From Deinococcus sp. KNUC1210 (GTDB lineage: Bacteria > Deinococcota > Deinococci > Deinococcales > Deinococcaceae), in contig NZ_CP092191.1 of the NCBI RefSeq assembly GCF_022344005.1, forward strand, positions 124,001-188,000: a DNA stretch of 64,000 nucleotides. The letters run 5' to 3'. Under the pieces are notes generated by a model. It searched no databases. It was not told the origin of the DNA and was given only the letters and a program-made list of their open reading frames with translations. Below, piece after piece: positions 1 to 8,313 of this stretch (within the stretch, counting starts at the first letter, position 1; every line of letters begins with the position of its first letter). Made by a program: the position numbers and the translations under genes.

Positions 1-1
1 G

Positions 2-196
2 CCGCTGAGGACGAGCTGTCTGACGGCGCTGGCCGAGGTATATCTGGAGGCAGGGCACCTCGGGCAGGCCACGGCGCACCTCGATCTGGCCGATACCCTG
101 AACTCGCAGGATGCCGACGAACAGCTTGAGATCGCCGAGCTGCGCGGACGACTGCAACAGGCCCGGACAGCAGCAGCCCGCTACAGCAGCAGCTGA
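2..196 (+). CDS. TPR-like protein, C-terminal end (partial)
   Basis: The reading frame is open from the window edge to the TGA at 194-196, giving about 64 residues of a protein that begins upstream. The visible part is alanine- and leucine-rich amphipathic helix, with the spacing of a tetratricopeptide repeat (an ALAEVYLEAGHLGQA-type helix pair followed by a second helix pair). This suggests a scaffold or assembly protein. It ends 100 bases before the next start on the same strand and may belong to the same transcription unit as the surface genes that follow. The rest of the protein is outside the window, so its full domain content is unknown. Confidence 0.5.
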   Translation, partial: PLRTSCLTALAEVYLEAGHLGQATAHLDLADTLNSQDADEQLEIAELRGRLQQARTAAARYSSS

Positions 197-296
197 GCCA
201 CGCAACCACGGTACGGCGCAACAGGCCCCCTTCCGGTTTCGACTGCAACGCCCGTGCAACGCCCCTGCGCGTAGCGTCAGGCTGGAGGAACCGCGA

Positions 297-573
297 ATGG
301 GTGACATGGACGGGCAGCCAGACGAAGGCGCAGCGTGCGACGGGATGGAAGACGACGTGGGGGCCGCCGCAGAGCAGCCGGGCGACCTGACCGACGCCAT
401 GTTGTATTCGGCCACCCTGAAAGTTCAGCTGTGGGTCAGTCCTGCGGGGCACACCCACGGATTCTCGGCGCGGATCATCGGGGCGACTGCTTTCCGAGCG
501 GCAATTCAACGACCGTGAAGCCTTCGTGCGGTTCATCGAACGCCTCACCGACACACAGCCGGGTCTGCGGTGA
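297..573 (+). pseudogene. Small hypothetical protein, frameshifted at 480-483
   Basis: The ATG at 297 follows a GGAGGA ribosome site and opens a frame rich in acidic residues, then a segment starting LKVQLWVSPAGHTHGFSARI. In the given frame translation stops at 518. Removing one G from the GGGG run at 480-483 continues the protein as GRLLSERQFNDREAFVRFIE and on to a TGA at 571-573, which overlaps the GTG start of the next gene in the usual GTGA coupling. The corrected product is about 91 residues. I do not recognise the family. The tidy coupling of the corrected frame argues that the extra G is a sequence error rather than real decay. Confidence 0.5.
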
Positions 574-2045
574 GACGCAGGGCACCGCTGTCGCCGCTGA
601 TCTCGCTGCTGGCCCTGATGGTCGTGGGCAGCGCGGGGGCCGAGGGAACCTTTCAGGTGCGCTATTTCCTGCCGTCTGCACCGTGGTGGAGCGGCCTGAG
701 CGCCGATCTGAGCTGGCGTGGCGAGCTGCTGGGCGGTCAGCTCGATGCCCGTGCCAGCGCGTCGGGACTTGAGCAGCAGTCGTTGAGTGCCACCTACACC
801 CATGAGCGCACGGTGCTGCTGGCCCAGTACGACGGCTCTCAGACGCTGTACGGCACAGGGCTGAAATCCGACGTGACGGCGCTGGTCTTCGCGCAGCAGG
901 GCTTCGAGGGAGGGGAGAGCGGCCTGCGTCAACTGTCGCTGACTGCCCTGTACAGTTCGTCCACCACGCCCAGCTACGCCTACCGGGTCCTGAGCGGCGA
1001 CCTGAACGCGGGCGGCCAGTTCAGCCCTGAATGGAGCTGGACGCTGGGTGGCGGCCTCACCAGCAACGATTCGGGCCTGAGCGAGGCCTACACCGCCAGC
1101 AGCCTGAGTGAGCGGGTACGAGCGAGCGTCAGCGGCAAATTCGGGACCGAAGCTCCCTCGACCGTGTCGCTTCAGGGAAGCTGGGACGGCAGCCAGAGCC
1201 GCAGCGTCGACGGAGCCGGGACAGTGGTGGATGGCCCGACCAGCAGCCGTTTCGGGGTGAATGCCGCCGCGAGCACCCCACTCTCTGCTTTCGAAACCCT
1301 GAGCGGCAGCGCCCGCTACGACAGCTCGGGCGGCTACGGCGCGGATCTGAATCTGAACACCACGCGTCTGAGCGGCTGGACGCTGAGTGCGGGAACCACG
1401 CTGTACGGCCAGCAGGACAGCACCGATGCGGGCGGCAATCCGGTGACAGGCACGCCCGCTGCACTCGGCTGGACGGCCAGTCTCGTGCGTGCGCCGCAGC
1501 CCTGGGGTGTGCGCGTGGCCTACGCGGGCAACGGCGGCAGCAGTCCCAGCGAGCAGCTCGATATCGAGGCGCAGTACCAGCAGGGAAGTCTGGGCGTGCA
1601 GGTGGGCGGCGGCGTGACGCTGCGTCCGCTGACTACCACGGACGCAGCGAACTGGCTGCCCGCGTACCGTGCCAGCGTGGGCGCGAGTTTTCAGAGTGCG
1701 CCGCCTGCTCCGGGGATTCCGCCTGAACGTGCCGAGTCGCTCCAGGTGCAGCTGCGGCTGAGTGCGAGCGTCGCGCCGCTGCTCCTGGCCGACGGGACTG
1801 CCGACGAGCGTGCGGCGGGCAGCCTGAGCGGCAGCCTGAATTACACCAGCGGCCCCTACAGCCTGCAGTTTTCCTCCAGCCTGAGTTACAGCGGGTTCCT
1901 GACCGATCAGCCGTGGAGCGGCGAGGTGGGCCTTCAGGGACTGTACCGGGTGAGCGAGGCGCTGCAACTGAATGCCAGCGTGCGGTATCGGCCAGCCAGC
2001 AGTTCGGGCGTGCAGGCGGGTCTGGGCCTGAGGTACAGCTACTGA
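570..2045 (+). CDS. Exported beta-barrel-like protein
   Basis: This 491-residue protein starts with a clear Sec signal peptide (a short basic start, then a hydrophobic stretch ending in GSAGAEG). The rest consists almost wholly of alternating small/polar and hydrophobic residues with many Ser, Gly, Thr and Tyr, as in amphipathic beta-strands. The chain ends in an aromatic residue (GLRYSY), a common feature of outer-membrane barrels. The GTG start at 570 overlaps the stop of the preceding small gene. The next gene starts 23 bases downstream, so the two are probably co-transcribed. No named family is recognised. The barrel assignment is inference from composition, strand pattern and C-terminus. 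Confidence 0.6.
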   Translation: MRRRAPLSPLISLLALMVVGSAGAEGTFQVRYFLPSAPWWSGLSADLSWRGELLGGQLDARASASGLEQQSLSATYTHERTVLLAQYDGSQTLYGTGLKSDVTALVFAQQGFEGGESGLRQLSLTALYSSSTTPSYAYRVLSGDLNAGGQFSPEWSWTLGGGLTSNDSGLSEAYTASSLSERVRASVSGKFGTEAPSTVSLQGSWDGSQSRSVDGAGTVVDGPTSSRFGVNAAASTPLSAFETLSGSARYDSSGGYGADLNLNTTRLSGWTLSAGTTLYGQQDSTDAGGNPVTGTPAALGWTASLVRAPQPWGVRVAYAGNGGSSPSEQLDIEAQYQQGSLGVQVGGGVTLRPLTTTDAANWLPAYRASVGASFQSAPPAPGIPPERAESLQVQLRLSASVAPLLLADGTADERAAGSLSGSLNYTSGPYSLQFSSSLSYSGFLTDQPWSGEVGLQGLYRVSEALQLNASVRYRPASSSGVQAGLGLRYSY

Positions 2046-2068
2046 TGCGCGGTCTATGCGGAGGCGAT

Positions 2069-2848
2069 ATGAACGAGGTTTTCCACCATCCGCCGGGGCT
2101 GCGGCAGCTCCTGAAATTCTGGCGGCAACTCCTGGCTGTCTGGGCCATGCTCATGGGACTGGCAGCGGCCCAGCCGATCTGTACCGTCAGCGTGACGCCC
2201 GCTGCGCCGCAGACCTTTCAGGCGGTGCGGGCCAGCGTCGCGGGCCTGTCGTCCGGTTTTACCGGGCCGCTCACGCTCGACTGGGGCGACGGCAGCAGCA
2301 CGCCGTTCACGCCCGCGCAGGCGGGAAATATTGCCAAGCCTGCGCCGTACAGCACCTCCGGCACCCGCACCGTCTCGGTGCTGCTGAGCACCCGTCCGCT
2401 GTGCACCACCACCGTCTCGGTCAGCACCGCGCCCGTCACCTTCGGCGTGACGCCTTCCAGCGGGCCGGTCACCACCACCTTCGTCGCTGCCTACAGCGGC
2501 CTGCCCTTCACCACGCTCTATACCCTGAACTGGGGTGACGGCACCACTCAGCAGATCAGCACGCCGGGATCGGGCAGCAGTTCGCACACCTACGCGGCGC
2601 CCGGCATCTACACCGTGACCTTCGGGTCGTTCAGCGCCGCGCCCATGACCGCCATCGTCACGGTCACGGCTCCGGCCCAGGCACCGACCCTGAGCGTGAC
2701 CCCGGCAAGTGCGGCAGTCGGGCAGACCGTGACGGCGTCGGTGACGGACGCGGCCGGGTACTCGCTCGACTGGGGCGACGGTACTCCCCCGTTTCCACCA
2801 ACGGCCCGCTCACGCACAGCTACGCGGCAGCAGGCACCTACACCGTGA
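2069..2848 (+). CDS. Giant PKD-repeat surface protein, segment 1 of 3 (N-terminus)
   Basis: The ATG at 2069 has a GGAGG site at 2060-2064 and begins with an exported-protein start (a hydrophobic helix ending GLAAAQP). Three PKD-like Ig-fold repeats follow, each with the signature L[DN]WGDG and a closing HTY or TYTV strand. The frame is lost near the CCCCC run at 2786-2790. Adding one C there joins this piece smoothly to the next segment (TPPVSTNGPLTHSYAAAGTY), so this is one gene with a frameshift and not a separate protein. PKD domains usually mediate protein-protein or carbohydrate contacts at the cell surface. The stop at 2848 is an artefact of the shifted frame. Confidence 0.65.
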   Translation: MNEVFHHPPGLRQLLKFWRQLLAVWAMLMGLAAAQPICTVSVTPAAPQTFQAVRASVAGLSSGFTGPLTLDWGDGSSTPFTPAQAGNIAKPAPYSTSGTRTVSVLLSTRPLCTTTVSVSTAPVTFGVTPSSGPVTTTFVAAYSGLPFTTLYTLNWGDGTTQQISTPGSGSSSHTYAAPGIYTVTFGSFSAAPMTAIVTVTAPAQAPTLSVTPASAAVGQTVTASVTDAAGYSLDWGDGTPPFPPTARSRTATRQQAPTP

Positions 2849-4400
2849 AGCTGTTCAGTTCGACGGTTCCTGCCGCCGTCCAGGTCGTGACGATCACGCT
2901 CCCCGCTCCGACCCTGAGCGTAACGCCGTCCAGCGGTCTGACCGGGTCCACCTTCACGGCGGCACTGGGAAATCTGGTGCAGGGCGTGACGTACACGCTC
3001 GACTGGGCCGACGGCACCACGGAGGCGGTCACGGGTAGCGGGAACGTGGCCCGTTCGCATGTGTACACCTCGGCGGGAACCTTCGCGGTCAGGCTGACGG
3101 CTCAGGGAACCGCGCCGGTCGTCGGAACCGTGACCGTGACCAACCCCGCTCCGACCCTGAGTGTGACGCCGACCACCGCTGATGTGGGCGCGACCTTTAC
3201 CGCTGCGCTGGAAAATCTGGTGGCCGGTGTGCCGTACACGCTCGACTGGGGTGACGGCACCACCGAAGCGGTCACGGGCAGCGGCACCACGAGCCGTTTA
3301 CATGTGTATGCGGCTCCCGGCACCTTCAGTGTCAGAGTCTCGGCGCGGGGAGGCGTGCCCGCAGTCGCTGTGGTGAACGTGACGGTGCCCGCCCCTGCGC
3401 TGAACGTGACGCCCGCGAGTGCGGTTCTGGGCGACCCTGTCACCGCCACCGTTTCGGGCACCGTCAAGACCGTGACGTATACCCTCGACTGGGGCGACGG
3501 ACAGACCGAGGCCCTCAGCGGAGCCGCGAGCTACACCGCCAAGCACACCTATCAGGGCAGTGGCGTCTACGTGGTCAGGGTAACTGCGGCGGGCGTGCCC
3601 CCGGTCACGGCGAGCGTGAACATCACCGCTGCCGCGCCCACCCTGAGCGTGCAGCCGTCGCCAGGACTCGTCGGACAGGCGATCACCGCCAGTTTCGGCA
3701 ACCTGAAGAACCTCCAGAGCTACACCCTGACCTGGGGCGACGCCTCGGCCCCCGAGACGTTTCAGGGCAGCAGTGCCCCGCGCACCCATACCTACACTCA
3801 GTCCGGGACCTTCCAGGTACAGCTCGCCACGCCGGGAGCCGCGCCCGCCGTGCAGCCGGAGGTCATCACCTACGGCTGCACGTTGTCGCAGACTTCCGGC
3901 ACCGTGCAGGCAGGGCAGAGTGCCACCTTCACCCTGAGCGGGCAGGACATCGGGGGCGGCAAGCTCGCGGGCTTCCCGGCGGGCACGCCCTATACGCTCG
4001 ACTGGGGCGACGGCAGTGCCCCCAGGCCGGTACGTCGGCAGGAACACCCATGCCGCTGACCCATACCTACGGCGTGGTCGGGCCGCTGGTCATCAAGGTC
4101 ACCCTGGCAGGACAGGCGGCGTGTCTGCTGCCCATCAGCGTCGAACTGCCGCCCGCGTCGCTGAGCGTGGATTCGCAGCGAGCCGGAACGCCCAGCACCA
4201 TCACCCTCAGCGGTCTGGTGAACAGCGCTGCCCTAACCTACGTGCTGGACTTCGGAGACGGCACGCCCGCACAGCCGGTGACGGCAGCCCAGCCGACGGT
4301 GAAGCACGTGTATCAGCAGTCGGGCACCTACCCCGTACAGCTGCGGCTGAACGGACAGGGCGGCAGTTCGCGGGTGCTGGCAGTGGGCGTCGCGGTCATC
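2160..4400 (+). repeat. Tandem PKD-domain repeats (about nine copies)
   Basis: Nine copies of the DNA encoding a [LT]-x-[WF]-[GA]-D-[GA] motif lie near 2278, 2527, 2767, 3001, 3244, 3487, 3730, 4002 and 4248, at spacings of roughly 235-270 bases. Each copy pairs with a downstream His-Thr-Tyr or Gly-Thr-Tyr strand. They encode a rod of Ig-like domains in one polypeptide. Several copies share near-identical stretches around the motif. Confidence 0.7.
2845..4059 (+). CDS. Giant PKD-repeat surface protein, segment 2 of 3
   Basis: This is the middle portion of the same PKD-repeat protein; in-frame coding really begins at about 2791. It carries PKD-like repeats at a period close to 81 codons, with signatures LDWADG, LDWGDG (three times) and LTWGDA. 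The frame breaks again at the C run 4019-4023. One added C continues the protein as APQAGTSAGTPMPLTHTYG into segment 3. The local GTG at 2845 has no ribosome site and is not a real start. Neighbouring repeats are similar at the DNA level as well, so recombination between repeats is possible. Confidence 0.6.
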   Translation: MKLFSSTVPAAVQVVTITLPAPTLSVTPSSGLTGSTFTAALGNLVQGVTYTLDWADGTTEAVTGSGNVARSHVYTSAGTFAVRLTAQGTAPVVGTVTVTNPAPTLSVTPTTADVGATFTAALENLVAGVPYTLDWGDGTTEAVTGSGTTSRLHVYAAPGTFSVRVSARGGVPAVAVVNVTVPAPALNVTPASAVLGDPVTATVSGTVKTVTYTLDWGDGQTEALSGAASYTAKHTYQGSGVYVVRVTAAGVPPVTASVNITAAAPTLSVQPSPGLVGQAITASFGNLKNLQSYTLTWGDASAPETFQGSSAPRTHTYTQSGTFQVQLATPGAAPAVQPEVITYGCTLSQTSGTVQAGQSATFTLSGQDIGGGKLAGFPAGTPYTLDWGDGSAPRPVRRQEHPCR

Positions 4401-7400
4401 GTTCCGGCGGTCGGCACGCTCGATGTCGCGAGTGAGGTGCGCTTTGCCGCCAAGCCCGGTCAGCCGCTGCCCACCAGCGGCACGCCTGCACCTGGCAGCG
4501 CCGAGATTTCCCAGGGCGTTCAGGCCGCGTCGGTGGTGAAAATCACCGCGCAGGGAGCGGGGAACGTCACGCTGCGCTGGACCTGGACAGCCACCACGCC
4601 TGCGCCTGGCAGCGAGGCCGTGACGGTTCTGGATCAGCGGGTGAGTGCGCTGACGGCTGGCCTCAACACCCTGACCGTGCCGCTGCCGACCACCACCCCT
4701 GGCCTGTACACCCTGAAGGTCGAGGTGCTGGGCGATCCGGCGGACCCGAAAGCGGCGGTGCCGCTGGTGACGGTGCAGCCCGTGAAGATCGTGGCCGTGC
4801 CGCCAAAAGTGCTGGTGGTCGGAACGGGTGAAAATCAGTTCCGCTTTACCGTCACGCAGGTCATCTACCGCGACGACGTGATGAAGATGCCCGGCGGCGG
4901 AGCCATCGCTTACAACACGGTTCCGACCCAGTACGATCCGAACAATTTCTGGGCGCTGCTGACACCCGAGCAGCCCATCGTCATCGGCGCGGTGCCAGTA
5001 CCCCTGACGGTGCAGCTCGCGCAGAAACTCAAGATTTCGCAGGACGGCGACACCGCCACGCTCATCAGCGGCAGCTTCACGGCCCAGACCATGCCCACCG
5101 GCACGGGCGGCGGCGGCAACGTGACCACCGTGCTGGGCGGGCTGAACGGCGGCAGCACCCTCACCACCAAGGCCGACACCAAGAGTCCATCCTTCGCGCT
5201 TCCGGGGCTGTTTCCGATGCAGCTCAAAATCGGCAGCGTGCAGTTCGGCACGGATGGAGCCTTCATGGTGCATCCGCTCCTCACCTCGCCCGACTACTCG
5301 CAGACCCCCGTGACCGACTACCTCAAGGCGCTGCTCAAGAAGTACCTTCAGCAGCAGGCCCCCGGCACCAAGCCCGGCCTCGGCCCCGACGACATGCGCC
5401 AGGAGCTTGAAAACGCCATCTTCAGTCCGGCGGTGAACTGGAGCGTGGGAGCGGTGGGAGCAGGCGGTCAGGTGGGTGCCCCGGTGCTGAGTCCGGTGGC
5501 GATTCCTGGCGGCAGCGTGCAGGCTCCTGGCACGTCGTCCGGGCTGCTGGCGCTGGGCCGTTCGACGGGTGCAGGCGATCCGCTGCTGGCTCGCCAGGCT
5601 GTCAAACGCGTGGCGACCGCCGATCTCGTTCCGACCGGCAGCGGCTTCGGGCGCTACAAAGGCGCAGACCTGCTGGCCGCCGCCGCCGCGAAAGGCGTGC
5701 AGACCGATTACGGCGTGACCCTGACGGGCGGCGCGAAGCTGACCGACCAGAGCAGCTCGGCCAGCGGCCAGCGCGTCATCGTCAAAGTCGGGGGCCACGT
5801 CGATCTCGTGGCGACGCTGGGCGGCGCAGTGGATGTCGGTGCCCTCGACGTGATTCTGGGCAAAGGGCAGCACGATTTTCTCGATTTCCCCCGGCTGGAA
5901 CTCGACAACCACGGTTACGTCGCGTCGGCCCGCATGGTCGGCGGCGTGAGTCAGGCGTCGTGGCCCACGCCCTACGGTCTGGCGGGCGGCACCCAGCGGC
6001 TCGGCAGCGATTCCGGCGTCAGCGTCGAACTGGCGAACACCGAGGTGCCGATCTACCTCGACCTGAATCCGGTTCTGAGCGTGCAGCCGCAGGGCTACGC
6101 ACAGCCCGGTGTGGGTTCCAGCGGCACAGCGGGCACGCTGGTAAACGGCACGTTTCAGCCCTCAGGGGGGGCCGCCAAGCTCAGTTCGGCGATCAATGCC
6201 TTCCTGACCGGTCCGGTGGCCGACCAGAGCACCCTGCTGCGCCAGACCTACTCGGGTGCGCCGGATCTGGTGAAGGTGCCGGACGTCGGCCCGACGTGGC
6301 AGGGGCTGGTGTGGCTGGCCGACAACGTGCAGGCCGACAGCGTGCTGAACGCCGATCCCAAGAACCCCGAGGCTGGAAATCCGGTCAAGTTCAGCGCCCC
6401 GCTGAAGGTGGCGGCTCCGATCAGCTTCGGGCTGGGCGGCTGGAACTTCAATATCGACGGCGATCTGGCGCAGGGAGGCGGCAGCGCCAAGATCAACGGC
6501 TGGGACTGGAAGACCAGCCATATCACCATTGCGATGGTTCGCAGCAACCTGATCAGAAGCGAGCAGAAAGGTGCGGTGGGGCCGCTGCCCTTTATCGGCG
6601 GCAACGTCATCAGCGGGAACATCGTGGGCGACGACGTGACCATCGACGACGCCGCACTGACGCGGGCCTATGGTCCAGACGGCTCATTCACCTCCAGCAC
6701 CGTCTCTTACAGCGCGGCCAAGGTGGCTGGCAGCAACCAGAAGATCGGCACCTTCAGTTTTGGCGGCACCTTCGACCTGACGCGGGTGGGAAGCGGCCTG
6801 AAGCTGACGTGCTCCAGCATGCACATCACGCCCAACCTCGACGCGCTGCCGTACAGCACTTGCAACTACGCCGCGCTGAAGGGGAACCACAACATCGCGG
6901 GAACGACCTTCAGCGTGGACAACGCGACGTTGCAGCGGCTGAGCAGCACCGAGGGGAGCCTGACCCTGAGCGGCAGCGCTCTGGTCGGAGACACGGGCGG
7001 CAACGGCGCGATCACCGCGCCCAACTCCACCTTCACGCTCCGGGCGAGTGCCGACGACGACAAACTGACGCTCCAGACCGGCACGATCTCGCAGCAGGTA
7101 CAGAACGGCACCGACAACGGTCTGAATATCAAATTCCCCGGCAAGCAGAGCGACCTGACCGGCGTCGGCATCGCGGCGGTGGGCGCGGGCGTGGCCGGAA
7201 CTGCCAACAAGGAACTGAATTTCGACAGCGGTGAACTGGCGGTCAGCGACAGCCTGACGATGCAGGTCAAGGGCACCTTCGGGCACGACGGCGGCAAGAG
7301 CTATTGGTACGTGCTGGCGAACGGCAAGGTCGATCCGTGCCTGAGCGTCATTCCCAAGACCTTCGAGGTGTGTCAGGTGTACGGCGGCCTAGCCTACAAC

Positions 7401-8312
7401 CTCAACTGGAAGCAGGCAGACGGCTCGCTGGTGCAGTTCTCCAGCCTGACGACGCGCCCGCTCCCCGACAGCGGCCTGCATCTGGCAGTGGGTGTGGTCG
7501 GAGACGTGATCGACAAGCAGACGGTGAATCTGGCCGGTGTGGTGGTCATCAATCCACAGGCACTCAGCCTCGATTTCGGCGGCGACCTGTACCTGCTCAA
7601 GCCCTACGCCCAGGGTGCGCCTCAGGCCAGATTCGGTGGCACGCTGGGCAAGAGCGGCTTCTTCCTGTCGGCCTGTGTCGGGCCAGCCGCGCCGCTGCCC
7701 GGCAGCAAGCTCACCTGTTCGAATCTGCAACCGCTGAGCCTGGTGGATATCCTGAGTATCCAGGGCCGCGCTGACCTGAGCGTGGGGTACGGCGGCAAGA
7801 CCTACTTCTATCTGGGAACCCACAACGCCCCAATTCAGGCCACCGTCGATCTGAAGCTCGCCAAATTCACGGTCAACGGCTACGTGATGACCGGGCAGCT
7901 CGACGGTCAGGGGCTGCCGCCGATTCCGGGGCTGAAACCGGCCACGGGCGTGGCAGCGGGGGCCGCCGTGGATTACGTGTACCACGAGAGCGGCAGTTCC
8001 AGCGTCCTGGTCTGCAAGGCCAAGTGGCACTTCGACGCGCACCTGTATTCCAGCGTGGACTCGGTGTACACCGTCTCGCCCTTCCAGCTCGCCGGAGACA
8101 TGAAACTGGGCGCGAGTGCCTCGGTGGGCGGCTCGCTGTGTGGAGTCGGCGGAAGCGTGGGCGCGGGGATCGACCTGGGTGCCAGCTTCCTGCTGAACAA
8201 GGACTACGGCTACGTGGACGGCACCGCCCACGTCAATATCTCGCTGCCGGTGGTGCCCGACGTGGACGCCGACTTCCATGTACATGTGACCGTCTACGGC
8301 AAGGAGCCCTGA
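4050..8312 (+). CDS. Giant PKD-repeat surface protein, segment 3 of 3 (C-terminal 1,420 aa)
   Basis: This long intact frame starts inside a PKD repeat, carries one more (LDFGDGTPAQP) and then about 1,300 residues I cannot place in any family. That region is Gly, Ser, Thr, Val and Asp rich, with repeated strand-like stretches and several Cys pairs, such as LTCSSMHITP near 6810, and CVGPAAPLPG and KLTCSN near 7670-7720. It looks extracellular and beta-rich. The true product would run from 2069 to 8312, about 2,080 residues. It ends one base before the ATG of the next gene, so the two are translationally coupled. The ATG at 4050 is internal and not a genuine start. Confidence 0.65.
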   Translation: MPLTHTYGVVGPLVIKVTLAGQAACLLPISVELPPASLSVDSQRAGTPSTITLSGLVNSAALTYVLDFGDGTPAQPVTAAQPTVKHVYQQSGTYPVQLRLNGQGGSSRVLAVGVAVIVPAVGTLDVASEVRFAAKPGQPLPTSGTPAPGSAEISQGVQAASVVKITAQGAGNVTLRWTWTATTPAPGSEAVTVLDQRVSALTAGLNTLTVPLPTTTPGLYTLKVEVLGDPADPKAAVPLVTVQPVKIVAVPPKVLVVGTGENQFRFTVTQVIYRDDVMKMPGGGAIAYNTVPTQYDPNNFWALLTPEQPIVIGAVPVPLTVQLAQKLKISQDGDTATLISGSFTAQTMPTGTGGGGNVTTVLGGLNGGSTLTTKADTKSPSFALPGLFPMQLKIGSVQFGTDGAFMVHPLLTSPDYSQTPVTDYLKALLKKYLQQQAPGTKPGLGPDDMRQELENAIFSPAVNWSVGAVGAGGQVGAPVLSPVAIPGGSVQAPGTSSGLLALGRSTGAGDPLLARQAVKRVATADLVPTGSGFGRYKGADLLAAAAAKGVQTDYGVTLTGGAKLTDQSSSASGQRVIVKVGGHVDLVATLGGAVDVGALDVILGKGQHDFLDFPRLELDNHGYVASARMVGGVSQASWPTPYGLAGGTQRLGSDSGVSVELANTEVPIYLDLNPVLSVQPQGYAQPGVGSSGTAGTLVNGTFQPSGGAAKLSSAINAFLTGPVADQSTLLRQTYSGAPDLVKVPDVGPTWQGLVWLADNVQADSVLNADPKNPEAGNPVKFSAPLKVAAPISFGLGGWNFNIDGDLAQGGGSAKINGWDWKTSHITIAMVRSNLIRSEQKGAVGPLPFIGGNVISGNIVGDDVTIDDAALTRAYGPDGSFTSSTVSYSAAKVAGSNQKIGTFSFGGTFDLTRVGSGLKLTCSSMHITPNLDALPYSTCNYAALKGNHNIAGTTFSVDNATLQRLSSTEGSLTLSGSALVGDTGGNGAITAPNSTFTLRASADDDKLTLQTGTISQQVQNGTDNGLNIKFPGKQSDLTGVGIAAVGAGVAGTANKELNFDSGELAVSDSLTMQVKGTFGHDGGKSYWYVLANGKVDPCLSVIPKTFEVCQVYGGLAYNLNWKQADGSLVQFSSLTTRPLPDSGLHLAVGVVGDVIDKQTVNLAGVVVINPQALSLDFGGDLYLLKPYAQGAPQARFGGTLGKSGFFLSACVGPAAPLPGSKLTCSNLQPLSLVDILSIQGRADLSVGYGGKTYFYLGTHNAPIQATVDLKLAKFTVNGYVMTGQLDGQGLPPIPGLKPATGVAAGAAVDYVYHESGSSSVLVCKAKWHFDAHLYSSVDSVYTVSPFQLAGDMKLGASASVGGSLCGVGGSVGAGIDLGASFLLNKDYGYVDGTAHVNISLPVVPDVDADFHVHVTVYGKEP

Positions 8313-8313
8313 C

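Noticed and set aside
4233..5912. A 559-codon open frame on the minus strand opposite the giant PKD gene
   Set aside because: Its His/Arg-rich composition is typical of an antisense frame in GC-rich DNA, it has no ribosome site, and it lies wholly opposite a well-supported gene.
2069..8312. Programmed ribosomal frameshifting in the giant PKD gene
   Set aside because: The breaks lie in plain C runs with no slippery heptamer or pseudoknot that I can see, and many other genes in the window show the same kind of break, so assembly error is simpler.
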